Positions 21,391-33,825 of a stretch of 64,000 nucleotides of DNA are shown here, one piece after another. The position numbers and the translations under genes are program-made. A model generated the notes under the pieces. That model was not told the origin of the DNA. It saw only the letters and a program-made list of their open reading frames with translations, and did not search any database. The stretch is from Gordius sp. MW1. Taxonomy: Eukaryota; Nematomorpha; Gordioida; Gordea; Gordiidae. Numbering within the stretch: position 1 is the first letter of the stretch; each line of letters begins with the position of its first letter. The stretch is from NCBI GenBank assembly GCA_964036665.1, contig OZ038529.1, positions 19,788,060 to 19,852,059 on the forward strand, in the 5' to 3' direction.

Positions 21391-23123
21391 AATTGCTATG
21401 CAATTTATGGGCTCGTTTTTTGGTGTCCGTCCGTCCGTCCGTTGTCCGTTACCCTCTCTATCTATTTGCATTGGGTATATTAGGTTATCGATTTTTAAAT
21501 TAATGCATGAGAAAGAGGTGCCCCAACCCTCATCTCTATCTCCCTCGCTGTGTTATATTTAAAATTAATGCATAAGAGGTGCCCCACCCCTCATCTCTAT
21601 CTCCCTCGCTTTTGGGCGGGGTCGGGTTTTAATTGCTACGTTAAATTAATGCATAAGTATATCTATTTTGTAATTGGGTAACATTGATATTAATTGCTAT
21701 AATTACCCTATGCCCTCCACTACAAGGGCCTATGCCTCTACTGATATGGGTCCCTGTGCCCCTACAAAAGCCTATGCCTCTATTAATGTGGGTTCGAACC
21801 CCGGCGAACGTTCTGAATTGCTGGTTCGATTCCCGGAGGGGGCAAATTTTTTTTTTATTTTTTAAATTAAATTAATATATTCTTCCTGTTACTACCATTG
21901 ATAATATGACTTTTTGCCCGTCCGCTTATTCTATTATTGTTTCATTTTCTTATATAATAAACATAAATAAAAGTTGTTTACTTTTAATTGCTATGCAGTA
22001 ACTAGTTTTTGGATTAGAATCCCGGAGTTTTTTTTGACTCTTATGATTGTTCTTGTTACTATCATTGATTATAAGACTTTTTGGCCGTCCGCTGGCTGCT
22101 GACCAATGAAAAAAAATGATCTGGCCAAAATGTGAATCCGAGTTTATTTTTTCGTTTTTTTTTGACTATTATGATTGTTCCTGTTACTACCATTGCTATT
22201 ATGACTTTTTGGCCGTCCGCTGGCTCCTGACCGATGGAAAAAATGACCATTGGCCAAAATGTGAATCGAAATTATTTTTTTCGTTTTTATTGACTATTAT
22301 GATTGTTCCTGTTCCTACCATTGCTATTATGACTTTTTGGCCGTCCGCTGGCTGCTGACCAATGGAATAAAATGACCATTGGCCAAAATGTGATTCGAAA
22401 ACTTTTTTTTCGTTTTTTTTTACTATTATGAATTTATATCCACTTTTACCGTGTCCTGGCTGCTGACCAATGAAAAAAATGACCATTGGCTAAAATGTGA
22501 TTCGAATTTTTTTTTTCGTTTTTTTTACTCTTATGAATTTATATCCACTTTTACCGTGTGCTGGCTGCTGACCAATGGAAAAAAATGACCATTGGCCAAA
22601 GTGAGCACCAAAATTTTTTTTTCCGTTTTTTTGGCTACCATTGACTTATAGAGTATCTGTTGTTACTGACCAATAGAGAAAAAATGACCATTGACCAAAT
22701 TTTTGATTTTTTTAATTAAAAATTGTTCAAATTCAACAAAAAATTTCTCCCAACAATTCTGCAAATTCTTAACATTGTGATGTTTTATTATATAATGTTT
22801 GTTAGACCCATAATCACTAAAGGCCATAAAAACTAATGTAATACGCAACTAGATGCAAACACTAAATCTAACCCTAACCCTTGCCTATATTACATTTTGC
22901 CTATATTACATTTTGCCTATAAATGGAAAATTTGTATAAATAATTAATTAATCATTAGGCATTTAATACCCCCCTATAGGCATTCTCGCCCCTTCCACCT
23001 TTCTCGCCCATAAATTGCATAGCAAATATGATACATTTATACGCAGTACAGATGAGTCGTCCCCCCTTCCCTTCCCCTCTTCCCTTCATTTCTTCCCCTT
23101 CCCACGAGGGCCGAAGGCCCGAG
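21391..23123 (+). mobile_element. Helentron-like non-autonomous repeat, copy E
   Basis: Left end AATTGCTATGCAATTTATGG after a T tract, right hairpin GGGCCGAAGGCCC before GAG at 23123, inverted subterminal motif near 23010. Between the left part and the core it keeps the segment with two tRNA-like B boxes (GGTTCGAACCC at 21791, GGTTCGATTCC at 21823) that is absent in copies C, D and F. Core units resemble those of the other copies. Non-coding. Confidence 0.85.
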
Positions 23124-23351
23124 TTTTTATTTTTATTTCCAATTTTTTTTTGAATAAGTACCACGATTAATTTACTATTATACAACAAATAATAATTTAG
23201 GAAACAAAATAATACACAATACAAAATATCATTAAACACGAATGTGCTGTGTCCAGGCCTACCCGTAAATTTAAATTTACGACAGTCGCCTATCCGGTAG
23301 GCAGGCTCAGCCGGTCCGGTATCTCACAGAACTTTTCAGGTCAATGGCAGT

Positions 23352-23400
<49 letters not shown>

Positions 23401-23499
23401 AAGAAAATTCTGGCTACGCCCCTGAAGTAGAGCAATCGATTGACATATAGGCAGAGGTAAACATGTATATAAAGCAATCAAAAATATAAAGCATAATAT
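23124..23499. other. Spacer with C46 tract and hAT-type end
   Basis: A run of 46 C (23353-23398) is followed at about 23410 by CTGGCTACGCCCCTG, whose complement CAGGGGCGTAGCCAG is a common hAT terminal sequence. The other end was not found. The remainder is AT-rich without a gene. Confidence 0.4.
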
Positions 23500-24382
23500 G
23501 TTTTCTTCTTCTTCTTTCTATGGCAGTTTGTCACTTTCAACATTCGTTTCCATTTGTCTCTATATGTACATAGACCTTTCCTTATCTTGTGGACTTTCAT
23601 ATCGTGCCGTATTTTATGGATCCTGGTAAGCTTGGGTCTGCCTTTCCTTCGTTTTCCTGCAAAATTTATTATCTCAATTATCTTTTCGACGTAGCTATCG
23701 TCCCTTATTTCGACAAGGCCATGCCATCTTAGTCAGTTTGTTAGAAGCTTTGTAGTACCCTAAATTCTTCTTATTTCTTGATTTCGCTTGTGCTCCTTTT
23801 TGCTTACTCCTAGCACCCATCTTAAAATTCTCATCTTCATGGCCGCAAGACGCTGCTCTTCACTTTTACGTATAGCCCATGATTCCGAACTATAAAGGAA
23901 TGTTGGCTGTATGATGGATTTATACAATGCACCTTTTAGTCTTCTCGGGATGTTTTTGTCACACAGAACGCCTTTCAAGTCCCTCCACTTGAGCCAACCG
24001 GAATTCTTTATCCATTCCACCATCCAATTGAAGTGTTGATCCTAAATATTTGAAGGAATCCACGCTTGCAAGTTGTCAATCGCCTAAAGTAAGGGATGCA
24101 CTTAACTGGTTTTCATCGATTTAAACTTTGTCTTCTTGTATTCTGATTTCTTTCGATATACCCTGAGACCACTTTCTTTTATTGCATTTACCAATTCTTG
24201 TTCACTTTTGGCACAGAGGATTATATCTTCTGCAAAGATCATTGCCCACGGAGCTTCCTCGCCCAAATCCTTGGTAATAATATCCATTATCAGTATGAAT
24301 AGGAAGGGATTAAGAGCTAAACCTTGATGGAATCCAATGTTAATGGCAAAACCCTTTGTAGTCCCCACCGTTGTTCTAACCT
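23500..24382 (-). pseudogene. RTE LINE, 3' half (RT fingers end to C-terminus)
   Basis: The minus strand continues, codon for codon, the reverse transcriptase that stops at 34406 on the other side of the 10-kb insertion. It begins with VRTTVGTTKGFAINIGFHQG, then NPFLFILIMDIITKDLGEE and MIFAEDIILC, where the YADD active site has become FAED. 23760-24023 gives the thumb region WLKWRDLKGVLCDKNIP and the LYSSESWAIRKSEEQRL block near the C-terminus. The last 8 bases (24375-24382, TCTAACCT) are the left copy of the target duplication made by the insertion. Non-functional. Confidence 0.85.
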
Positions 24383-25053
24383 GCTACCAGATTGCCCGGC
24401 CCGCTGCCTGAACCTACCTACGGGCAGGGCAACTGTCTTAAATTTTTATTTTTGGGCGGGCCCGGGCGGGCACGAAGATAGGATTTGGGCGATTCGGGCT
24501 TAATTGTAAATGCAAAAAACTTAAGAAACTTGATTTCGCCATCCGTCCCCAAGTTATTTTCCATCAAGTCCCGACCTAGGTTTTATAAAAAGGATTGAAA
24601 TATTTATAATTATGTAGCCCTTTCATTGCTCTTAATTGATATGTGCCGTCTATACATATAGCATAAAAGCGTCACGCCCAAATTGATACAATGCATGCAA
24701 GTGTTAAATTTCATCTAATATATTTTTTTTAACGAATCTTACTTGGCTTAACAAAGCTTCTCCAATTCCCCATTATTATGCCCTTATCACTCATCGCTAA
24801 GCTACTACTTATTTTTATAATAATAAATTCTCAACCTTTGTTTTTTTACTTTAAATTAAAAAAATTTTCCACAAATTGCATTTAAATTTTATTGACAAAT
24901 TATTGTTTTTTATCAAAAAAGTAAGTTTAACAAAGCACAGATTCACAAATTGAACTAATTATTCATTAAGAAGTTTATTTATAGTGTAAGGCATAAACGA
25001 GTTAACCCAAGAGGGATTATAATTTTGTTTATTGTAAGATTATTTATAAAGTA

Positions 25054-25110
25054 CTAGCTGTGCCCGGCCAAGCGTTGCTTTGGCTCAGGCCTTAAGTGGT
25101 TAAATAAGTA
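25054..25110 (-). terminator. Helitron 3' end: hairpin plus CTAG
   Basis: Minus strand: GCCAAAGCAACGCTTGGC can fold with an AAC loop and one unpaired A, then CGGGCACAG and CTAG, followed by T in the flank. This is the rolling-circle termination signal of canonical Helitrons, not a transcription terminator. Confidence 0.85.
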
Positions 25111-25718
25111 TAACCTATTAATAAGACTTATCTAAATGGGGTCATATATGAAATAATGTGAAAGGTCCGAATGCTAATGCAAATAAAAATCCATAATATT
25201 TATTTATGAGCGATATAAAATATTTATTAATTAATAATTCATAAGAATATATAAGCATTAAAATATAAAATGCTTATAATAATGTATGGGTAATAAAGAG
25301 CTGTATGAAGATTTTGGCTGAAAGTATAATGTAAAAAATGATGTAAATAGTAAAATAAAACCTGCAAGGGAAAGTTGGTGGATAAAGGGTAAATCAAAGA
25401 TAGGTCCGTCTTATGAAGAATAAGGTAATACACGTACAGTATTATAGCTTCTTGTGAATGTCTCGTGCTTAAAGAAATATAAAATTATAGAATTTAAAAG
25501 GTGATTATACGCGATTAAAATCAATGGGCTTTAATGGTAATTGCTAAAAGTTATGAGTGGATAAATAGAAAAAATGCTAACTTTAATTATTCATGCAGAA
25601 AAGTAGTGAGGCGTTATAAAGAGGGTTGTAGGTTCGGGTAAGAGATGCTTCGCAGCTTAGCTTCTTCCTTAGAAAGGAAGAAATTGCTATAATGCTTGGG
25701 GATACACAATATTTTTGG

Positions 25719-27740
25719 TCATGCTATTATCTGTGTAGATATACAAATTTTGTGGATTGCCGACGCGCGAACATGCAACATATTATTGTCCATGTGAAAA
25801 CAATCTGTTTCTAAATCTATACCACAAATTTCTAGAGACTGGCCTTGAGCTTTGTTAATGGTAATAGCAAATGCGAGTTTGAAAGGAAATTGCAATCTTT
25901 TGAATTCAAAGGGTAAATCTGTTGGAATCAAAGGGATCCGTGGTATGAGGACATCTTCTTCAGTGAAAGGTCCAGTCAAAATCGTGGCCTCAACAACGTT
26001 GCACATTAAGCGTTTAATAGCAAGACGTGTGCCGTTGCAAAGTTTTGGCTGATTAACATTACGCAACATCATAATCGGCACGCCAATTTTCAAATGCAAA
26101 ACGTGTGGTGGTATGCCTGGGAGATCTAGCGAATTTAAAAATTCTAGCGGATAATTAACAGCGTCATCAGCAGTAACCAGTGTCAACCGATTTGTAGGTA
26201 ACTGGAGTGCCGTCAATTGTAGACAGAATGAGATTGTTAAGTTCTTGGACGTCTTTATTCTTTGGGGCAAGAATAGCCCGTTGACGGAGCCATATGCGAT
26301 CCTGATAATGGGTGTTAATATTTGGAAAAACTTTTTCTACCAAAGCTGTTTTGGACGACACAAAATGGCAGAAGTTGGTAGGAAATGAAATCCGTCCTGA
26401 GTTTATATCGACGGGCACGGTTCCGTTTCCAATTTCTAGCAATTGATGGGAGAATAACTCACATGCTCGCTCATTTTGTAACATTACACGCATATTAGTA
26501 GTTAAATTTAAGGTTTTGACATAAGGCCACAAAATAGAATATTTTAGGCAAGCATTGATCTCATCAGCAGGGGTTGATCGAGGAAGCACTGGTAAAGTTT
26601 GCCTGAAATCTCCTGCAAGCAATAAAAATGCGCCACCAAATGGTCTGGAATCTCGCCGCAAATCTTGCAAAGAACGATCTAGAGCTTCGAGCGATTTTTT
26701 ATGGGCCATTGTGCATTCATCCCAAACGATAAGTTTGCATATTTCTAGTACTTTACCCATTCCAGATGCTCGGGAAATGTTGCACATGGGAGTTTCGCTA
26801 TAATGAATGTTTAAAAGCAATTTTAATGCTGAATGAGCAGTTTTACCACCAGGCAACAATGTCGCAGCTATTCCAAGAGATGCAAAAGCCACGGCTATTT
26901 TATTTTGGGATCGAACAGTTGCAAGAAGTAAAGTCAGTAAAAATGTTTTACCAGTTCCGCCAGGAGCATCTAAGAAAAAAATATCTCCAGAACCTTTATT
27001 AAAAGCTAATAATATTGTATCATAAATGGCTTTTTGTTGGGGTGTTAGCCTTGGAACATTAGAGCGCACATAAAGCAAAAGATCTGCTTGATTATAATTA
27101 AGTTCACGGTAGAATTCTGCATGTAATGGAGCGGCAGAAGAGCGATTAGGCGCAGGCATCCCCAATTGTATTAAAACTTTATTCCCGATTTGTAAGCATA
27201 AATCTTCAAGAATAATTAAAGTTTGATTATAATGTGACATTTGAGGCATGTTAATGATAGGATGTGAAGTACTATTCCGATGAATAATATCTTCTGCCAT
27301 GTGTGCTTTATATTTATTCCATAAAGATTTAGGATTTGACGGAGAGCATGAAGTCAATATAATCGCAAATAATGCACAGATTTGTTTTGGATTTGTAGCA
27401 TGACACGCCTCACTGATGCATTCATCCCAATGATTATCGTGTTCTAATAGATGCATAGCTTGGCATGCACTGCGGAAAGTGGGATGTACAACACCGTCGA
27501 CCACTTTTAATTCTTGGAAACATTTAGGACCACGTACATTAATTAAAAGCATGCGAAGAAAGAAACATTCATCTTGATTGGGATGGATAGTGTATAGTCG
27601 GCCTATCGCATCATCTTCGAATATGTCAGGGTGTCCATCGACACACTTTCCCCGTTTGCGACGGCAAAACGATCTGCTACGCGAATTCCATGTGTAGTAG
27701 GTAGGTACCTCAGAATAGAGCAGCGTCTGCGCAAAAACAT
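25719..27740 (-). pseudogene. Helitron helicase domain (Pif1-like) and Rep tail
   Basis: SF1 helicase of the Pif1 family, the C-terminal domain of Helitron RepHel. Visible motifs: Walker A DAPGGTGKTFLL near 26960; IVWDECTMAH (Walker B, motif II); LLLAGDFRQTLPVLPRS (motif III); LNLTTNMR (motif IV region); then, after a frameshift near 26180, IGVPIMMLRNVNQPKLCNGT and FAITINKAQGQSLEICGIDL (motifs V-VI). The upstream part (27553-27740, minus strand) reads DAIGRLYTIHPNQDECFFLR, the usual link between Rep and helicase. The enzyme unwinds the donor strand during rolling-circle transposition. Frame changes near 26180 and at the G tract at 27781 disable it. Confidence 0.9.
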
Positions 27741-28820
27741 CATGTTGGCATAGCTTGAAGAAAGCTGTGAGCTTGTGTCGGGGGGGGGGGGGTTTAAGAC
27801 GATTTGTTGCGCATTAGCATTTGTAAAATAAACTCGCTGCCCATTTTCTAGATGCACGGCTAAGTGAACCACAGCAGGACTACGGTCATGTATGGGGAAG
27901 GATAGAATACGCCACACAGCTTCATTACTGCTAATGTATCTTCCAGCCTGATACTGTGCGATTTCATCGGTGTGAAGACTCCCTAACTGGGCTATGCTAT
28001 CTGGTTGAACAGTGAAAACTGCCATATCACTGCCTTTGTTTACATATTTACAAATATATTTGATGGATTTAACGGAGTTACAATACTCAACGTTGATGTG
28101 AGCTTTGTATAAATTTAAGAGCAGAGGACTATATGGAACAACCCATCGGTTGTCCACCTCGACCGTTGCATTGCGTATGGGGATGGTTGCTACGTTACCA
28201 CCATCTTCTATTCATCTTCTTTTGTACAAAGGGTATCCATCGTTGCCGGTAATTGTATTGCATACTAAGCCTCGAGGATATTGCTTTGAGCATTTGGCGT
28301 CTATCATGCAGGGCGATCTTGGATTAAGTGTTCCGCAAGGGCCGTGTATCATATTTTTCGTAACAATTTGGTACAAATCGTTATCTAAGTTGGGGTCGGG
28401 AATTTCAGCAGATATTAAAGCGTCGATTTGGTTTGACGTAATCTTGCTATATAGCCATATGAGTATATGGGCATGAGGCAAACCTCTCTTTTGCCATTCG
28501 ACTGAATACATCCAGCAACGCACAGACCCAAATACCTCATGCTTAACAATGAGATTAATCATTGATTTAAGTTTTTGCCGGAAAACACGGGCGGTAATGT
28601 CATGCCTATCGAGAGGTAATTGACCAGGAAGCAAAAGGTCTTTTATGTCGTCCCACGCTGGGTTGCATGTAAAAGTTATAAAGAGGTCCGGACGACCGTA
28701 TTTACGAACATACGCAATTGAATCTTGAGCGTATTCATGCACATGGCGTGGATTTCCTGTATAAGATGAAGGCAAATAATCTCCCAACGTTAATGGTATT
28801 AGAGTCGTTACGAAGAGCAT
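27603..28820 (-). pseudogene. Helitron Rep nuclease domain (HUH, Y2-type)
   Basis: Rolling-circle endonuclease core. LPSSYTGNPRHVHEYAQDS and FITFTCNPAWDDI (motif 1), EWQKRGLPHAHILIWL with the HAH metal-binding pair near 28470 (motif 2), and KYICKYVNKGSDMA with two tyrosines in Y-x3-Y spacing near 28055 (motif 3, strand cleavage and joining). An in-frame TGA at 28212 interrupts the chain. The frame also changes near 28790 upstream and at a run of G on the plus strand near 27781-27793 downstream. Family: Helitron Rep; it would nick the element's ends and stay covalently bound. Confidence 0.9.
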
Positions 28821-29988
28821 CTCGCAAATGGATATATTCTTCTGAGCGAAGTTTAGTCTGATTTAAGCGGATGTAAAGCAAACGCTCCGATTCAATTTTG
28901 GCATACATATCCACGATGTATTGGTGGAATAAATGCCGGCATTTTAAAATAAAATTGTCCCCGTCCGCTCGAATCATTATTCTGTATGAATAATAGTTCA
29001 TAGCGCTGCATTTTGAGTTCGTAGGTTCGCCATTGATTGGATTTATCATCTTAACGTTAAAGTGATATCCGTCAGCACCATCCCAAAATATAATTGGATA
29101 TTGAAGGGGGTCATAGCAGCGATGAGTGTCAGCAACTTGTGTCAAAGCATTGTTTCTCCTATGAAGCACAATGTCTCTAGGTTGAAATTGATCCCCAACT
29201 ATAACAATGGCGACTTCATGTATAGTTGGGGCATTAAATCTTCTCCTATGTTCTCCCGGAGGAGTTTTGTCAGCATGAATGACTATTTTGTGGGTATCTG
29301 AAGGCATTGTGTCCACTGCAGTTTTAAATAAACGCACTAAATTATTATTAGCATGAAGCAGCAACTGAAGCTGTGAAACGATGGATCTTTTTAAACCGCT
29401 AGAAATGTCGAGGCGTGCACCTAATTCTATCTCAGTATCTCCGATAAAATATAGTTGAAGGAACTTATGTTGCCCTTCTGGCAATGGAAGGAGGGAGCCG
29501 GCTTTATGATAAATTTGGCCTTTTACCTTGAATGTAGGCATGAATTGTGTGGTTACAACATCAGCGCCAAACGACGTCATTTGGAAACAGGAGTTGTATT
29601 TCCTGATGTTAGATAGAAAATGTTTAGAATTAGTTGTATAACCAGCCAGCAATGTTTGTAATGGCTCAGGCGGTTCTGCAAGGTGAGGCAGTTTAACTTT
29701 TCCGGCTGCGCAACACATTCCAGTCGTTTCTCCAGCAAATTTCAAGGGATTGCAATGAGGACACACAATAGACATAGTACCAATGAGAACATGGCGACGT
29801 AAACTTTCAATATTAGATGGGTAAGAAAATGCTAGGCGGTTGCCTGCGGGTAATGGCTGAGCACGTGAAGGTGGCTGAGGCAGAGTTGCAGACTGTTGTA
29901 GTTCATTTTCAAGCTCAAGAGCACGCAATCGGCGCAATCGATCCGCATTTCGTGAACTATGTCCAATAGATGTTTTCTTGAGGCGCAT
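28735..29988 (-). pseudogene. Helitron RepHel N-terminal region with zinc-finger-like motif
   Basis: 417-codon frame whose first Met (29988) starts MRLKKTSIGHSSRNADRLRR, a basic head typical of animal Helitron proteins. Around residue 75-105 it reads CPHCNPLKFAGETTGMCCAA, the Cys-rich zinc-finger-like motif that precedes Rep in animal Helitrons. Further blocks YGADVV-like SFGADVVTTQFMPTFKVKGQ, IYHKAGSLLP and DTHRCYDPLQYPI are standard. At about 28790 the frame changes and Rep continues in another frame. This is the probable true N-terminus of the protein. Confidence 0.85.
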
Positions 29989-30239
29989 GAATCTAAAGTC
30001 GATATACTAAGAAAACTAAAAATACATAAATAAGTCGAATTTTTTTTAAAGTGAAACTTGTTTTTATTAAATGAAACTTTGTATGCTAAAAAATTATTAA
30101 ATCCCCTATGTATTAAAAACATTCAATAGTATTTTACAAAGATAAGCTTAAAGTTTGAAGTTTTAATAAAATATGGTTAAAAAGATATAACAAATTTAAA
30201 TGTGGGGTAAAAAATACCATAGAAATGCTCTTAGTTTGG

Positions 30240-31984
30240 AATGATTAAATATATAACAGGTTAGAATAAATATTTCTAATATAAAATTGTTAAGGTTACT
30301 TGAACAGCAGTAATTTAAGTTGTTTCTAATGCATGATGTGTTGTGTTCTTGGGTTTAGACTTTTCAGAAATATAAGCCAACATATGGAGAAATTATTTGC
30401 AATATCTTGAAGTGGGCTGGAGAATAATTATTTCTAATATAAAATTGTTAAGGTTACTTGAACAGCAGTGATTTCAGTTGTTTCTAATGCATGATGTGTT
30501 GTGTTCTTGGGTTTAGACTTTTCAGAAATATAAGCCAACATATGGAGAAATTATTTGTAATATCTTGAAGTGGGTTGGCTATAAGATATATATAAACAAT
30601 TTTATAACTTACCGAACTTACCAGATGCGTTTTTTATAATGTTCAAGATGGCGGTAAACGGGCATCTTTTTTTCGGTACGTGTGTACGTATAATGAGTAG
30701 TCTCTTGTAACAATATTTTCACGTCAAACGTTGAACAGCAGTGATTTCAGTTGTTTCTAATGCATGATGTGTTGTGTTCTTGGATTTAGACTTTTCAGAA
30801 ATATAAGCCAACATATGGAGAAATTATTTGTAATATCTTGAAGTGGGCTGGCTATAAGATATATATAAACAATTTTATAACTTACCGAACTTACCAGATG
30901 CGTTTTTTATAATGTTCAAGATGGCGGTAAAACGGGCATCTTTTTTTCGGTACGTGTGTACGTATAATGAGTAGTCTCTTGTAACAATATTTTCCCGTCA
31001 AACGTTTAGATACGTAAACCTTTAACAGAGATCGCGTCTTTTTTATCTTATAAAATTTTTGATGTTCTACGGTTTTTAATTATTTAGTTGTAACAGATAT
31101 ATATATAATGTAAAAAATAACCCAAAGGTGAATAAAAATAGTGAAATATGTGACAAAAGATTAGTAGAAAAACATTTAAAACCATGAGCACAAATCTCAC
31201 ATAAAATAATAATCGAGATAAGCGTTGTAGCTGACGTCCGCTAGATGGCGCCATAAAAAACATGGTTCCCGCTGTCGCAGGTCGATAAAAAGTATCTATA
31301 AACCATCTACAATGCTAAGGATATAATCTGGCCAAATTTGGTGGCAATCGGTTGAGAACTCTGTAAGTTATTAGCGTTCAAAAAAAGGGACTTAGATTTT
31401 TATATATATAGTATAACTTACCGAACTTACCAGATGCGTTTTTTATAATGTTCAAGAAGGCGGTACGTTTTTTATAATGTTCAAGATGGCGGTAAAACGG
31501 GCATCTTTTTTTCGGTACGTGTGTACGTATAATGAGTAGTCTCTTGTAACAATATTTTCCCGTCGAACGTTTAGATACGTAAACCTTTAACAGAGAACGT
31601 GTCTTTTTTATATTATAAAATTTTTGATATTCTACGGTTTTTAATTATTTAGTTGTAACAGATATATATATAATGTAAAAAATAACCCAAAGGTGAATAA
31701 AAATAGTGAAATATGGAAAATATGTGACAAAAGATTAGTAGAAAAACATTTAAAACTATGAGCACAACTGTAACATAAAATAATAATCGAGATAAGCGTT
31801 GTAGCTGACATTCGCTAGATGGCGGTAATTAAATTAAAAAACATGGTTCCCGCTGTCGCAGGTTGATAAAAAGTACCTATAAACCATCTACAATGCTAAG
31901 GCAATAATCTGGCCAAATTTGGTGGCAATCGGTTGAGAACTCTAAAAGTTATTAGCGTACAAAAAAACGGGACTTAGATTTTTT
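30240..31984 (-). repeat. Tandemly duplicated Helitron 5' region
   Basis: Two repeat scales. GAACAGCAGTGATTTCAGTT followed by GTTTCTAATGCATGATGTGT recurs at about 30301, 30460 and 30733. ACTTACCGAACTTACCAGAT followed by TTCAAGATGGCGGTAAAACG recurs at about 30608, 30882, 31418 and partly at 31465. A larger block of about 575 bp (31030-31406 and 31600-31980) includes TGGCCAAATTTGGTGGCAAT and the element's own start TATATAAAAATCTAAGTCCC. The last copy leads to the true 5' end, so the 5' terminus appears twice in tandem. Confidence 0.85.
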
Positions 31985-33825
31985 AATTGCTATGCAATTT
32001 ATGGGCTCGTTTTTTGGTGTCCGTCCGTTGTCCGTCCGTCCGTCCGTTGTCCGTTACCCTCCCTATCTATTTGCATTGGGTATATTAGGTTATCGCTTTT
32101 TTAAATTAATGCATGAGAAAGAGGTGCCCCACCCCTCATCTCTATCTCCCTCGGTGTGTTATATGTTATATATAAGATTTGTTAAATTATCTATTATATA
32201 ATAAACATAAATAAAAGTTGTTTACTTTTAATTGCTATGCAATTTAACTAGTTATATAATAAACATAAATAAAAGTTGTTTACTTTTAATTGCTATGCAA
32301 TTTAACTAGTTTTTGTTATATAATAAACATAGATAAAAGTTGTTTACTTTTAATGCTATGCAATTTAACTAGTTATATAATAAACATAAATAAAAGTTGT
32401 TTACTTTTTAATTGCTATGCAATTTAACTAGTTTTGGGGTTAGAATCCCGGAGTTTTTTGACTCTTATGATTGTTCTTGTTACTATCATTGATAATAAGA
32501 ATTTTTGGCCGTCCGCTGGCTGCTGACCAATGAAAAAAATGACCATTGGCCAAAATGTGAATCGAAATGATTTTTTTCGTTTTTTTTGACTATTATGATT
32601 GTTCCTGTTTCTACCATTGCTATTATGACTTTTTGGCCGTCCGCTGGCTGCTGACCAATGTTATATAATAAACATAAATAAAAGTTGTTTACTTTTAATT
32701 GCTATGCAATTTAACTAGTTTTTGGGTTAGAAATCCCGGTGTTTTTGTGACTCTTATGATTGTTCTTGTTACTATCATTGATAATAAGACTTTTTGGCCG
32801 TCCGTTGGCTGCTGACCAATGAAAAAAATGACCATTGGCCAAAATGTGAATCCGAGTTTATTTTTTCGTTTTTTTTTTGACTATTATGATTGTTCCTGTT
32901 ACTACCATTGCTATTATGACTTTTTGGCCGTCCGCTGGCTCCTGACCGATGGAAAAAATGACCATTGGCCAAAATGTGAATCGAAATTATTTTTTTCGTT
33001 TTTTTTTGACTATTATGATTGTTCCTGTTCCTACCATTGCTATTATGACTTTTTGGCTGTCCGCTGGCTGCTGACCAATGGAATAAAATGACCATTGGCC
33101 AAAATGTTATTCGAAAACTTTTTTTTCGTTTTTTTTTGACTATTATGAATTTATATTTACTTTTACCGTGTCCTGGCTGCTGACCAATGGAAAAAAATGA
33201 CCATTGGCCATAATGTGATTCGAAAATTTTTTTTTCGTTTTTTTTTACTCTTATGAATTTATATCCACTTTTACCGTGTGCTGGCTGCTGACCAATGGAT
33301 AAAAATGACCATTGGCCAAAGTGAGCATCAAAATTTTTTTTTCCGTTTTTTGGCTATCATTGACTTATAGAGTATCTGTTGGTACTGACCAATAGAGAAA
33401 AAGTGACCATTGGCCAAATTTTTGATTTTTTAATTAAAAATTGTTCAAATTCAACAAAAAATTTCTCCCAACAATTCTGCAAATTCTTAACATTGTGTTG
33501 TTTTATAATATAATGTTCGTTAGACCCATAATCACTAAAGGCCATAAAAACTAATGTAATACGCAACTAGATGCAAACACTAAATCTAACCCTAACCCTT
33601 GCCTATATTACATTTTGCCTATAAATGGAAATTTGTATAAATAATTAATTAATCATTAGGCATTTAATACCCCCCTATATACATTCTCGCCCCTTCCCAC
33701 CTTTCTCGCCCATAAATTGCATAGCAAATATGATACATTTATACGAAGTACAGATGAGTCGTCCCCCCTTCCCTTCCCCTCTTCCCTTCCCTTCTCCCCC
33801 TTCCCACGAGGGCCGAAGGCCCGAG
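31985..33825 (+). mobile_element. Helentron-like non-autonomous repeat, copy F
   Basis: Inserted in the T tract of the Helitron 5' terminus. Left end AATTGCTATGCAATTTATGG at 31985, CCGTCC run, four 57-60 bp units (32190-32430) as in copy C, core units with TGACCATTGGCCAAAATGTG, inverted motif GCCCATAAATTGCATAGCAA near 33712, and hairpin GGGCCGAAGGCCC before GAG at 33825. Very close to copy C in sequence and order. No coding capacity. Confidence 0.9.

Noticed and set aside
26555-27002. Plus-strand open frames over the Helitron helicase, and similar frames opposite RT and integrase
   Set aside because: Antisense shadows of well-conserved minus-strand motifs.
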